NCBI RefSeq assembly: GCF_958450345.1
Contig: NC_088782.1
Location: forward strand, 112,746,358-112,810,357
Direction of reading: 5' to 3'
Source: Calliphora vicina
Taxonomy: Eukaryota; Arthropoda; Insecta; Diptera; Calliphoridae
Length of the DNA stretch: 64,000 nt
Shown here: in pieces, positions 10,061-21,837 of the stretch
Position numbering within the stretch: the stretch's first letter is position 1
How the letters are laid out: each line of letters opens with the position of its first letter
The notes under the pieces: model-generated
The model's input: the letters and a program-made list of their open reading frames with translations, nothing else
Told to the model about the DNA's origin: nothing
Database searches by the model: none
Translations under genes and position numbers: made by a program

Positions 10061-11843
10061 TGGACAAAAATAGAAGGAGTTATTGCAGACAAATAAAAAT
10101 TTGTGGAATATTACCTTTTGGTAAGATTAAGAAAAAATATAATTTTTGAAAAAATCCGTGAAAGGACACGGGTACCTCCCATATATCCTGAACATATAAT
10201 TTTGAATAAAATTCACAGTTATACTCCTAACATTCTAAAATTTGGTTATAGTCATTTTAATAAAGTTATTGTTGTTTGTGAAAATTTGTATTACAATTGC
10301 AGCAAGGATTCCGGTGGCTGCCAAACATCCTTTTCCTTAAAAAACTTATAAACCTGTATAAAATTATTAATTTTCAGAAATTATTGTTCTCTTATAATAT
10401 TAGATGCAAAGTTATGAAAATTTGATCGGAAGGATACTCATAATTACAAGACATCAAGATTTCAATATCCTGTATAACATATAATTTTTTTTTTTAAAAA
10501 TTCGTAAAAATCGTTTCTTATTTTGGAACCAATTTGGTTATAATCATTTTAATAAAGTTATTGTTGTTTGTGAAAATATTTATTACAATCGCAGCAAGGA
10601 TTCGGGTGGCTGCCATAGATCCTTTTCCTTAAAAAACCTATGAACCTGAATAAAATTATTCATTTTGAGAAATTATTGTTCTCTTATAATATCAGATTAA
10701 TTTAGTTATTAACATTTCAATTCTAGCAAGGATTTACATAACTGCCATATATCCTTTTTTAAAAAAAATACTGCAATATTTTATATATTTTCTAAATTCG
10801 GAAGGACGGATGGACGGACATTTTCAAATATTGATAGCCTTATGGTTCAGCTGTAATATTAGAAACTGGATGTTGGACTATACTTTAAGTGTTCCTAATA
10901 TCAGCAGAAGCTCATATTAATATCTAAATCTAAGGATATGTAGGTTATATTAAATTATTGAGTTACTTACATTTACGGTAAAAATTTATTATTTATGGGT
11001 GCCATCAAAACAAATTTTTTTTTAAAGTTCTAGTCAAAACGGACAAATAATGATTTCACATTATAATAAATAATTATTAACACGTTTTTTTCAAAATTAA
11101 ATCAAACTTTAGAATTTTTTTTGATTTCAGCAAAAAAACATACAACATCAAGAACCAAATAAAGACCTATTAATACACTTTATGCCATTAAACTACTTTT
11201 GTTAAATAACGCAACATTTCCTAGTTATTTAAAAGAAAAAACGGTATTATTTTATAAAAAACCAAAAATCTGGAGCTATTTCCCTAAACCATCAAATTAA
11301 AAATTTACGAAATGGTAATTTATACATTTAAACAAAAACAAAATTTTAATAGTTTTCATACGAAAGGACAACTAATGATTACATTTTCTTATAGACAATG
11401 CTTATGGCTATTCTATAGTAAAACATAATCAAAATAGATTAACACGTATTTTACTAATATTCCAACAAAGTTTTAGAATTTCAGGTTTACAATAAAAAAA
11501 TTTTAATTATTAAAAATTGCGCAGATTAAACTGTTAAACATTTTTTGACAAAAACAGTAATTTTCCAAAATTCCACATTCATATTCTTTCATTTGCAGCC
11601 AATGGCGAGTTTATATCTTTTAAAACGAACTTTTAACAATGATTTTAGTTAACCTTAAAAAAAATATATTTTTCTACATAAAATTTATGTTGAAAATGTA
11701 CTAATTTTAGCGACCTCTAGTGACGACAAAAAAAGATATTTATAAAAAAGTCTTTTTTACACGAATGAGTTATTTAGTTGTCTATTGAAAAATATAAATT
11801 TCATTAACATCAAAGACATGATCTTGTTTTTGATTTTTGTCCA
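10061..11843. other. Sequence separating the two halves of the LINE relic
   Basis: About 1.8 kb of AT-rich DNA. It holds the 10241/10533 repeat pair, a GGACGGATGGACGGAC string at 10804 like a Helentron microsatellite, and loosely repeated phrases near 11035, 11365 and 11625 ('gacaactaatgatt', 'aacacgt', 'ttttagaattt'). It is probably composite insertions plus a deletion of the RT YADD segment. No complete element ends were found. Confidence 0.45.
10241..10697 (+). repeat. Direct repeat pair, about 165 bp, 292-bp offset
   Basis: 10241-10405 recurs at 10533-10697, both starting 'tttggttata' and sharing 'aataaagttattgttgtttg' and 'gcagcaaggatt'. A third, weaker trace ('agcaaggatttacataactg') lies near 10725. 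Confidence 0.8.
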
Positions 11844-12470
11844 TTGAACAAAACTGTCGCTTCATCTGTATTTATGGGTGCTGTTGACGTTCTGGCCAAG
11901 AGAATACAATGTAATTTCCGCTGGTCTAAACACTTTTTCCAAGCGTCGAAAGAAGCATTCAAGTGTCTCGGTTTTCTGAAACGATGTAGCAATACAAGTC
12001 CTTTGTATGAGCCTGTACTTCAAGTCTATTTTGGAGATTCTCGACCTCCCAAAAGGGAGGGAGAAGGTTATTATTGGTGACAGTATTCAACTATATTGAT
12101 TCACTGTAGCACGGACACAATACTGCCTGCGTTTCACTGTTCTATCGGTACTACAATGGAATGTGTTCTGATGAAATTAAGCAACATGTTCCTGATACCC
12201 TCAGATTTTTACGTAATATACGTTTTTCATCAATAACACATCCCTTAGTAGTCGATTGACAAGTGGACCGCATAACACACTACAGGACAAGTTCGTTCTT
12301 TAACCGTATTGTCCGTATGTGGAACAATCTTCCCAGTGCAGTCTTTCCTGTAATTTTCAATGTAGGAAAGTTCAAATCAAATGTCCACGAACACTACTTC
12401 TTCATTCCTCCCTCTCATAATCTATTTTCCTAGTTCCAACGCAATGAATAGGGGTCATCTACTGAGTGCT
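11844..12470 (+). pseudogene. Jockey-like LINE ORF2 relic, part 2 (thumb to C-terminus)
   Basis: Begins AKRIQCNFRWSKH, FFQASKEAFKCLGFLKRC (about 11895-11985), the post-palm region of the same LINE type as 8843-10060. Fragments of the C-terminal domain follow in shifted frames: TILPAFHCSIG (about 12118), TGQVRSLTVLSVCGTIF (about 12282) and KSNVHKHY-like sequence near 12375. Colinearity and same strand imply both parts come from one insertion, later interrupted and partly deleted. No intact frame. Confidence 0.7.
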
Positions 12471-12499
12471 GGTTTAAGAAGAAAAATTTTCATAAATGA

Positions 12500-12680
12500 T
12501 CATAACATGTTCCGAAGTAATCATATTATAATCCAAAGCAATCATAATATGACTCAAAGTAATCATATTAGAATTCATAGAATTCATATAAACTATTATT
12601 CAATGTAAATATATTTATGATCCTAATTAATCATATTATGATTTAAATGTATCATGTTATACTTAAAATTTAACAATTAT
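12500..12680 (+). repeat. Degenerate 21-bp tandem repeat at the LINE 3' end
   Basis: 'taatcatattataatccaaag' style units repeat with about 21-bp spacing (12516-12600) and decay to 12680. This may be the 3' terminal tandem repeat of the LINE. Confidence 0.6.
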
Positions 12681-13040
12681 TTGTGTATGACAACAATATA
12701 TTATTACCAAGAACACAGTGTAGTAGTCAGTTGTCGTAATAATGCCGAACCATATTTGTCTTTTCGTGCAGGAGATTGAAATATTTAACTGATTGATATT
12801 TAATCAGTCTCTATTTTGCAATTTTTTTACTTTTGTCAGCTTGAAAAATTTATTTAAAAAATGTAAACTTTCACAGCTGTTTATATATAAACTGATTGGC
12901 CAATTGGCATACATTTTTGACATTTATGTCGTCGAAGTCTTAGGAATTGAACCGTGAATTTTTTTTTTCAAAAAGCGAACGCTGAACATTTTAATTTTTG
13001 CCATAAAAATTGGAATTAGGCACATAGTGCACTGTACAAT
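12681..13040. other. Unassigned AT-rich gap
   Basis: No ORF, repeat or element end recognised. Confidence 0.4.
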
Positions 13041-13726
13041 TTTTATACCCTACACCACCATAGTCTAACACCCACCTTAAAGTATACCGATCGACTTAGA
13101 ATCACTTTCTGAGCGATGTCCGTCCGTCCGTCTGGTCGGCTGGCTGGCTGTCCATGTAAACCTTGTGCGCAGAGTACAGGTAGCAATTTTGAAGATATTT
13201 CGATCAAATGTGGTACATATTATTTTTTCGGCTCAAGGACGAAGCCTATTGAAACTGGCTTAAATCGGTCCACTATTTCACCTAGCCCCCATACAAATGT
13301 CCTCCCGAAATTGGACTTTATCGGTCATAAATGTTTAATTTATATATGTATCTCCACAAATTCCGCTCCAAATAAGTTTTATATACACAAAATTTATGTC
13401 ACCAAATTTTGTTACGATCGGTCCATAATTAGTCATAGCTCCCATATAGACCCGCTTCCGAAAATCACTTTAACGTGCATAAATCGCTTAAAAATGTTGG
13501 TAAACACACAAAATTCAACATAGTTAACTTTAATATAGACATAAATCACACGACCTAATTTCATGGTGATCGGTCCATAATTGGTCATAGCCCCCATATA
13601 ACCCCACTTCCGAAAATCACTCAAAAATATAAATTATTGAAATTTTAAAAGAAACATTTTTTTGCTCTTTTACTTAGTGTAGGGTATTATATGGTCGGGC
13701 TTGACCGACCATACTTTCCTACTTGT
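13041..13726 (-). mobile_element. Family A Helentron (DINE-1/mini-me-like), with small internal deletion
   Basis: Reverse orientation. The 5' terminus (right side) is ACAAGTAGGAAAGTATGG followed by a hairpin with arms TATGGTCGG and CCGACCATA. The body carries repeated 'catagcycccatat' and 'cgatcggtccataatt' modules, then a (GTCC)n/(GGCT)n microsatellite, then 'cgacttagaatcactttc' and the 3' end 'gggtataaaaa'. The core and (GTCY)n tract match the fly DINE-1/mini-me type of non-autonomous Helitron relative. Compared with 32811-33555 it lacks about 50 bp next to the 3' hairpin. Confidence 0.85.
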
Positions 13727-15278
13727 TAAAACTAATATTGAAATTTTTTTTTATTTTTTATGAAAATTTATTGAACGTAAAGATTCAAGTTATAAAATTG
13801 ATTTATAAAAATTAACTGTTTTATATATTTTCAAAGAATTTTTCGGCTAAACCTCGTATGAATAGCACATTCCTATAACAACTTCTACAAATAATATTTG
13901 ATGCATACAATTAATCACTAACTTATTTTTAATAATAGCACTTATACGAAATGAAATTTATTTTCATATATTAAGCATTTATTTATCTTTCTATCCAATT
14001 TAGAATAAATATACTTGTTTGTTTATTAGGGCTATAACTTTTCACAGTTTTTGCTAAAATTTACAGTTCTTTGCGATGCAGAAGATTATTTTCAATACAA
14101 TATTGTAGCAATATTCTTCAAAAAGGGTTTTACCCCTAATTTATATACTTGTATAATAACATTTATGTTTGCTCCTATAAATAAGTGTTGAATAAATCTA
14201 TTGAAATTTTAACCTTAAAATTACAATATAATTTCAAATGCAATATAAACATTCGGCATAATTATTTATATTATTTTGGCAATTCAATGTGTACGCTACA
14301 ATAATGAGAGATACAGTGGTAAAAAACAACCAAATTTTAATATATCATGCAAGCAAACTGGAATAATGATCAAAACAAAAGATAACAGTTGGATTTTGTC
14401 TCTTAGCACCTTTGTAAACTAAACTATCGTTAGTTTAGTAAAACTTTCAAAGTTTATATAGAATACACATTTTACAGAATTATTAAGGGGGATATTACAT
14501 AAATTTTTAACTAAAAAAAAATTCAAAATTAGAATTAAACACATTTGCCAAAACTTCATTTACTCTCCACCACAGTTCTGAAACAATTGTCTTTCACATA
14601 CTCCACTTTTATTCTCCATACAAATATTTCATGTTTTTCATTTCGGTTTTTTCATTTGCTAAAACTAAAATAAACAAAAATGTGTTGAAAACTCCATGAA
14701 TTTATGCGACAACCACTAATTGCACTGTTATATTTACATAATTAGAGCGTTATCTATGTTTCACCCTCTGACAAAAATACTGAAACAACTAAAACTAAGT
14801 AAAAACTGTTATAACAACAAAATCAGCGTTTTATTTTTTCATTACAATCTTTCGAATAATTGTTACATACACACAGAAATATCCGTGCATTCATATATTC
14901 AAATGGTAAATTATGAATTTATTACAATTTTAAAACTAAAACTAGTTTACAATCACACATTTTAACATAAATATTTAATTGCATCATATATTAATTTATA
15001 CATATACAGAATTTGCAGAAATACAAATAAAAACTGCATATATTTTGAGATAATGCTGCATATAAAAATGCACATTTACATAAATAGACATTTAAAATTA
15101 TTAAATAAAAGTTTTTAAATGCAGACAACAAATAATAAAATCGGTGGGGGAATTTGAAATAATAATTTTAATGTACCTTCCTACTTTATATAACTTAAAA
15201 ACTTCATACTGCATTAGATTTTAAGAAACAATTTTACGAATCATAGACAATTGCATGGAAGAGGACTCGGTTCTTAAA
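13727..15278. other. AT-rich unique sequence, no gene seen
   Basis: Short chance ORFs only (for example 14720-14965, low complexity, no motif). Confidence 0.4.
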
Positions 15279-17400
15279 GAATAGTATGAAATAGAAACCG
15301 GTTTCTATAGAATAGCATGAAATAGAAACCGGTTTCTATAGAATAGCATGAAACAGAAACCGGTTTCTATAGAATAGCATGAAACAGAAACCGGTTTCTA
15401 TAGAATAGCATGAAACAGAAACCGGTTTCTATAGAATAGCATGAAACAGAAACCAATTTCTATAGAATAGCATGAAACAGAAACCAATTTCTATAGAATA
15501 GCATGAAATAGAAACCAATTTATATAGAATAGCATGAAATAGAAACCAATTTCTATAGAATAGCATGAAATAGAAACCAATTTCTATAGAATAGCATGAA
15601 ATAGAAACCGGTTTCTATAGAATAGCATGAAACAGAAACCGGTTTCTATAGAATAGCATGAAACAGAAACCGGTTTCTATAGAATAGCATGAAACAGAAA
15701 CCAATTTCTATAGAATAGCATGAAACAGAAACCAATTTCTATAGAATAGCATGAAACAGAAACCAATTTCTATAGAATAGCATGAAATAGAAACCAATTT
15801 ATATAGAATAGCATGAAATAGAAACCGGTTTCTATAGAATAGCATGAAACAGAAACCAATTTCTATAGAATAGCATGAAATAGAAACCGGTTTCTATAGA
15901 ATAGCATGAAATAGAAACCGGTTTCTATAGAATAGCATGAAACAGAAACCGGTTTCTATAGAATAGCATGAAACAGAAACCGGTTTCTATAGAATAGCAT
16001 GAAACAGAAACCAATTTCTATAGAATAGCATGAAACAGAAACCAATTTCTATAGAATAGCATGAAATAGAAACCAATTTATATAGAATAGCATGAAATAG
16101 AAACTAATTTCTATAGAATAGCATGAAATAGAAACCAATTTCTATAGAATAGCATGAAATAGAAACCGGTTTCTATAGAATAGCATGAAACAGAAACCGG
16201 TTTCTATAGAATAGCATGAAATAGAAACCGGTTTCTATAGAATAGCATGAAACAGAAACCGGTTTCTATAGAATAGCATGAAACAGAAACCGGTTTCTAT
16301 AGAATAGCATGAAACAGAAACCGGTTTCTATAGAATAGCATGAAATAGAAACCGGTTTCTATAGAATAGCATGAAACAGGAACCGTTTTCTATAGAATAG
16401 CATGAAACAGAAACCGTTTTCTATAGAATAGCATGAAACAGAAACCGGTTTCTATAGAATAGCATGAAACAGGAACCGGTTTCTATAGAATAGCATGAAA
16501 CAGGAACTGGTTTCTATAGAATAGCATGAAACAGGAACCGGTTTCTATAGAATAGCATGAAACAGGAACCGGTTTCTATAGAATAGTATGAAATAGGAAC
16601 CGGTTTCTATAGAATAGTATGAAATAGGAACCGGTTTCTATAGAATAGTATGAAATAGGAACCGGTTTCTATAGAATAGTATGAAATAGAAACCGGTTTC
16701 TATAGAATAGCATGAAATAGAAACCGGTTTCTATAGAATAGCATGAAATAGAAACCGGTTTCTATAGAATAGCATGAAATAGAAACCGGTTTCTATAGAA
16801 TAGCATGAAATAGAAACCGGTTTCTATAGAATAGCATGAAATAGAAACCGGTTTCTATAGAATAGCATGAAATAGAAACCGGTTTCTATAGAATAGCATG
16901 AAATAGAAACCGGTTTCTATAGAATAGCATGAAATAGAAACCGGTTTCTATAGAATAGCATGAAATAGAAACCGGTTTCTATAGAATAGCATGAAATAGA
17001 AACCGGTTTCTATAGAATAGCATGAAATAGAAACCGGTTTCTATAGAATAGCATGAAATAGAAACCGGTTTCTATAGAATAGCATGAAATAGAAACCGGT
17101 TTCTATAGAATAGCATGAAATAGAAACCGGTTTCTATAGAATAGCATGAAATAGAAACCGGTTTCTATAGAATAGCATGAAATAGAAACCGGTTTCTATA
17201 GAATAGCATGAAATAGAAACCGGTTTCTATATAATAGCATGAAATAGAAACCGGTTTCTATATAATAGCATGAAATAGAAACCGGTTTCTATAGAATAGC
17301 ATGAAATAGAAACCGGTTTCTATAGAATAGCATGAAATAGAAACCGGTTTCTATAGAATAGCATGAAATAGAAACCGGTTTCTATAGAATATCATGAAAC
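15279..17400 (+). repeat. Satellite array I, 31-bp palindrome-centred unit, about 68 copies
   Basis: Each unit is GAATAGCATGAAA-YAG-AAACCGGTTTCTATA in pieces, with the perfect palindrome ATAGAAACCGGTTTCTAT in the YAG=TAG form. Sub-variants change the centre (CCGG, CCAA, TTTT-side CCGT), the YAG to CAG, or AAACC to GGAACC. A marker unit with AATTTATATAG sits at 15515, 15794 and 16073, exactly 279 bp (nine units) apart, showing a 9-unit higher-order repeat. The 3' half (16670-17390) is almost homogeneous TAG/CCGG units. The array decays over 17400-17530. Confidence 0.97.
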
Positions 17401-18754
17401 AGGAAGCTATTCCTAGAGAAAAGCATGAGCATAAATAGTATAGAAATAGCCGGGAAATTAAACCGCTTCATATATAATATCATGAAAATTTAGCCAGTAC
17501 CTATGAATAGTCAGGTTATCTATAATGATATCAAGTACTTATTTATATATTTTTTGTCATTTAACTGGAGTCTGAGTTACCATTTACTTAATTAAAATCC
17601 TTAATTATCTCCCTACCTTACATTTATTTATATTACCCACATTGTATATTCGTCATGGCAAAACTTTCGCCTGTTGTGTTGCAATTTTTTCGCATTTGTT
17701 AAAATACAATCCAATTAAGCGAATTTGCATAATAAATTAGCAACCAAATACACTATAAATGCAAAAATGCATAATAACATTTTGTTTAGTTGAAGCTGTG
17801 TGTTTTACATTTTACCTGCAACATTTTGTGTTGCAAATGGAAAACAAAACTATGAAAAATTTCTTTAAATGACAAACAACAAAATTGTTGTTGTACTTAA
17901 ATAAATACTATAATTTATTATCATACATAATTTTTGTTTATAAAATCCCTTCCATTGATAGAGGGTGTTAATACTAGAGAAAATAGTACGAGTTACTTAT
18001 GAGCAAAACTATAGAACAGATTTGAAATAGAATAAGCTAAACATATCAAAATGGGCTAAAAGGAAATAAGATAACTGGCATTTTGAAAAAGTCTAAGAAC
18101 GTTTAATATTATCAGATTTATGTATATAGTTTTGCTATATTCCAGTTCTATAATTTTTATTACAACTGTTTTATTTGCTCATAATTGCCCATATTTGTTT
18201 TTGCAACATTATTCGTGCAACTGCGTGCAACACATAAGCTAACAACTACATACACACACACAAAATTTGCCATTCATGGCACTTACACTTTCGACAAAGA
18301 GAATATTTAATGCCAAAATTGAATTAAAATGTTTTTATTAATTTTAATGCAATAATGATATAAAACCTATTGTTGCAATTTTGTGGTTTGAGATTGAATT
18401 TTTATTTAATAAGTAAATTACATTTCAAATAAAATGATAGCAAAATATACAGTGTGAGAAATTTCAATTCTAAATTTTTTAATACCTTGAAAAGAATCTG
18501 ATTTTTTCGGAATATTTTGGAAATTGCAGGGTTTGTCACGTGATTTAATTTTGAAAAATGAAACAGCTTTAACTATTATAATAAATCTAGGCAAGAGGAC
18601 AGAATATAGGTTATGATTTTTCGAAAGATTCTGTTAAATGAAAGGATTCTTTTAAATCAATTCTAGTTTTCTAACGAGTTTATTTAAAATTAAAATTTTA
18701 TGAATAAATTCACTGAAATTTAATTAAGCTAGTTGTTAAGGTCATCATTTACAA
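17401..18754. other. Array I decay zone, then unique AT-rich sequence
   Basis: 17401-17530 keeps scrambled satellite words (GCATGA, AATATCATGAAA). The remainder has no recognised feature. Confidence 0.5.
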
Positions 18755-20860
18755 TCTCATCTGCAGCCTCGTCTATAGTTTACCATATGTAGTATCACGT
18801 CTATAGTATCCCATCTATAGTCACTCGTATATAGTCCCTCCTCTACAGTCTCTCGTCTATATTTTCTCGTCTATAGTTTCTGGTATATAGCCTCTCCTCT
18901 ATAGTCTCTCGTCTACAATATCTCATCAATTGTATCTAGTCTTTAGTTTGTCATCTATAGCCTCTCGCATATAGTCTCTCATCTAAAGTATCTCGTCTAT
19001 ATTATCTCGCCTATAATCTCTCCTCTATAGTCTATAGTCTCTTCTCAATAGTCTTTCGTCTATGGTCTCTCATCGATACTCTCTTTTCTATGGTCTCTCG
19101 TCTATGGTATCTCGTCTATAGTCTCTCGTCTATAGTATCTCGTTTATAGTCTCTCGTCTGTGGTATCTCGTCTATAGTCTCCCGTCTATATTCTCTCCTC
19201 TATAGTATCTCGTCTATGGTATCTCGTCTACAGTCTATAGTCTCTCGTCTATAGTCTTCCGTCTATATTCTTTCCTCTATAGTCTTTCGTCTATAGTCTC
19301 TTGTCAACAGTATCTCGTCTATGGTCTTTAGTCTATAGTATCTCGACTATAGTTTCTCGACTATAGTTTCTCGTCTATGGTCTCTCCTCTATAGTATATT
19401 GTCTATAGTCTCTCGTCTATAGTTTCTCCTCTATAGTCTCGAAGTCTATGGTCCCTCCTCTATAGTCTCTCGTCGATTCTCTCGTCTATAGTTTCCCGTC
19501 TACAGTCTATGCAATATAGTCACTATCTTCTATAGTATCTCGTCTATAGTCTCTCGTCTATAGTATCTTGTCTATAATTGTTCGTCTTTAATATCGCATA
19601 TATAGTCTCTCGTCTATAGTCTTTCTTCTATAGTATCCCATCTTTAGTCTCTGGTCTATAATATATCTTCTATAGTCTCTCGTCTATAGCATCTCTTGAC
19701 GAAAGACTATAGGCATCTATAGTGTCTCGCTAATAGTCTCTCGTCCTATAGTCGCTAATAGTCTCTCGTCTATAGCAATGATGTTCATTTCATTGTGCTT
19801 TCGCGCTGAGTAACAACACACATATTCTTATTCTCTTTAAAAGAGCGTAACAAATGTCTCATTTTTTCAGAAATTCATTAAGCATTGTTGTTGGTTGGTT
19901 TTTGGACGAAGCATAGCAAACACACGCGTTTCAATTACAATTGAACACAAAACAACAAAGTCAGAAATAAATAAAAAAATTTTGAGAATTTCGGTCGTAT
20001 AATGTATATTCTTTGGTCTCTCGTCTACTGTCTCTCGTCGATAGTTGTTCCTCTATATTCTCTCGTATATACTAAAGATGAGATACCAAAATTGAGAGAC
20101 TATAGATGAGAATAGTCTCTCATTTTGGGTATAGTCTATAGTCTCTGGTCCATAGTATCTCTTGTCTCTTCTAAAGTGTCTCATCTATAGTTTCACGTCT
20201 TCAGTTTCTCGTCTCTAGTTCCTCTACTATAGTCTCCAATCTATGGTCTCTCGTCTACTGTCTCTCATCGATAGTTGTTCATCTATATTCTCTCGTATAT
20301 AATAAAGACGAGATACCCAAATCGAGAGACTATAGATGAGAATAGTCTCTCGTTTTGGATATCTCGTCTTTACTGTTCCGTTTCAAGTATGTCGTATTGA
20401 GTCTCTCGTCTATATTGCCTATAGTCTACAGTTTGTCGTCTATAGGTTCCCGTCTATAATATCTCGTTTATAGTATCTCGTTTATAGTATCCCATTTATA
20501 GTATCTCGTTTATAGTCACTCGCATATAGTCTATCGTTTATAGTCTCTCGCCTATTGTCTCTCGTCTATGGTCTCTCGCCTATTGTCTCTCGTCTATATT
20601 CTCTCCCATAAAGTATTTTTCAGTACTCTCTTATCTATAATATCTCTCGTCTATAGTTTCGTTCTATAGTTTCCAGTCTATATTATCTCGTCCCTAGTCT
20701 ATCGTCTTTAGTCTCTCTTTTGTAATCTGCCATCTATACTCTCTTGCCAATATTATACTGGATAGTCTCTGATTTATAATCTCTCGTCTATAGTTTCTCG
20801 CCTACATTGTTTTGGCTGAATTCTCTCGTCGATAGTCTCTCTTCTGTAAACTCACACATA
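18755..20860 (+). repeat. Degenerate 14-bp minisatellite (CTCGTCTATAGTCT-like)
   Basis: About 2 kb of loosely periodic TCTCGTCTATAGT(C/A) words at 13-15 bp spacing, much more divergent than the 31-bp satellite. It is interrupted by unique sequence at about 19785-20010. A 116-bp sub-block at 20015-20130 recurs at 20245-20360 (230-bp offset), and both copies carry an inverted word run (GAGACTATAGATGAG then AATAGTCTCTC). Confidence 0.9.
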
Positions 20861-21837
20861 TAAATTCTCATTTATAAAGAATGCGTTCAGAAAATATTAC
20901 AATAAGTATGTTTTTTCTTTACAACTTTAAATATTAAATAAAAATTATGAGCTAAAAAGCATTAAAAGAAAATCTATATAGTAAATATTTGCTTTAAATA
21001 CATTTTCTTTTTTTTCCCTTAAACTGTTACTTGGCATTAAACATATAAAATATATGTAGTTTTTGTTTTAACCAGTACATAAATGTTGCTCATTTTCCCA
21101 AAACCAAGTTTATGTATAAAGTTGTATTTTGTTCATATGATGGTTGCAAAAGAAAATATATAAAATTTTTTTTATAAGAAAATTTACAGCTTTTTAAAAT
21201 GTGTAAAATATGGTATATTACACTTGAACACTTTTGCACATACAAACTCATACATACATACATACATACATACATACATACTTACATATTATACTACAAT
21301 ATAAAAGAGTCCTTTCACACATATATTTGCAACTCTTACACTTACGCACACCCAGTCGCACACATTTGTATTAAATTCGGTCACATCTGCTGAGCTAATA
21401 AAGTGTTAAAATAAATGGTGTATGAAATGTTAACGAAAGTCCTTTATTTTCTTTGATTTCTTTTTTTTATATTTTTAATATTTGTTGTCTAAAAGGACAT
21501 AAAATGTATGGATAAGCTTGCGACTAAAGTAGCTGTTTTAATGTGTATGTTTGAGCATGTTGGTTTTTGGCATCATTAAAACTGACCTTATTCTTTGCAG
21601 TTTATTTAAAATTAAGGACATTATTAATAGTAAAATAAAATCCCTACGCAACAAATCGTTAAACGACAAAAAAAAAAACAGAAATAATAATTTATCTATG
21701 CCACGAGTTTAGATGATTTATAAAAAGAAATTAAAAATAAATATATAGAAAAATGGTTTTTATAGAATACTTTTCCTTTCATTTCCATGCTGCGTTCAAA
21801 CATGCTAATGATAAAGTATTCAGAATGTTTTTTTTTA
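20861..21837. other. Unique AT-rich spacer with a CATA microsatellite
   Basis: A (CATA)n run at about 21249-21283. Otherwise nothing recognised. Confidence 0.5.

Noticed and set aside
13116..13624. ORF of 135 codons and its opposite-strand partner
   Set aside because: Recurs with small changes in every family A Helentron (31.3, 33.2, 39.4, 62.5 kb) and starts in the GTCC microsatellite; non-autonomous element body, not a gene.
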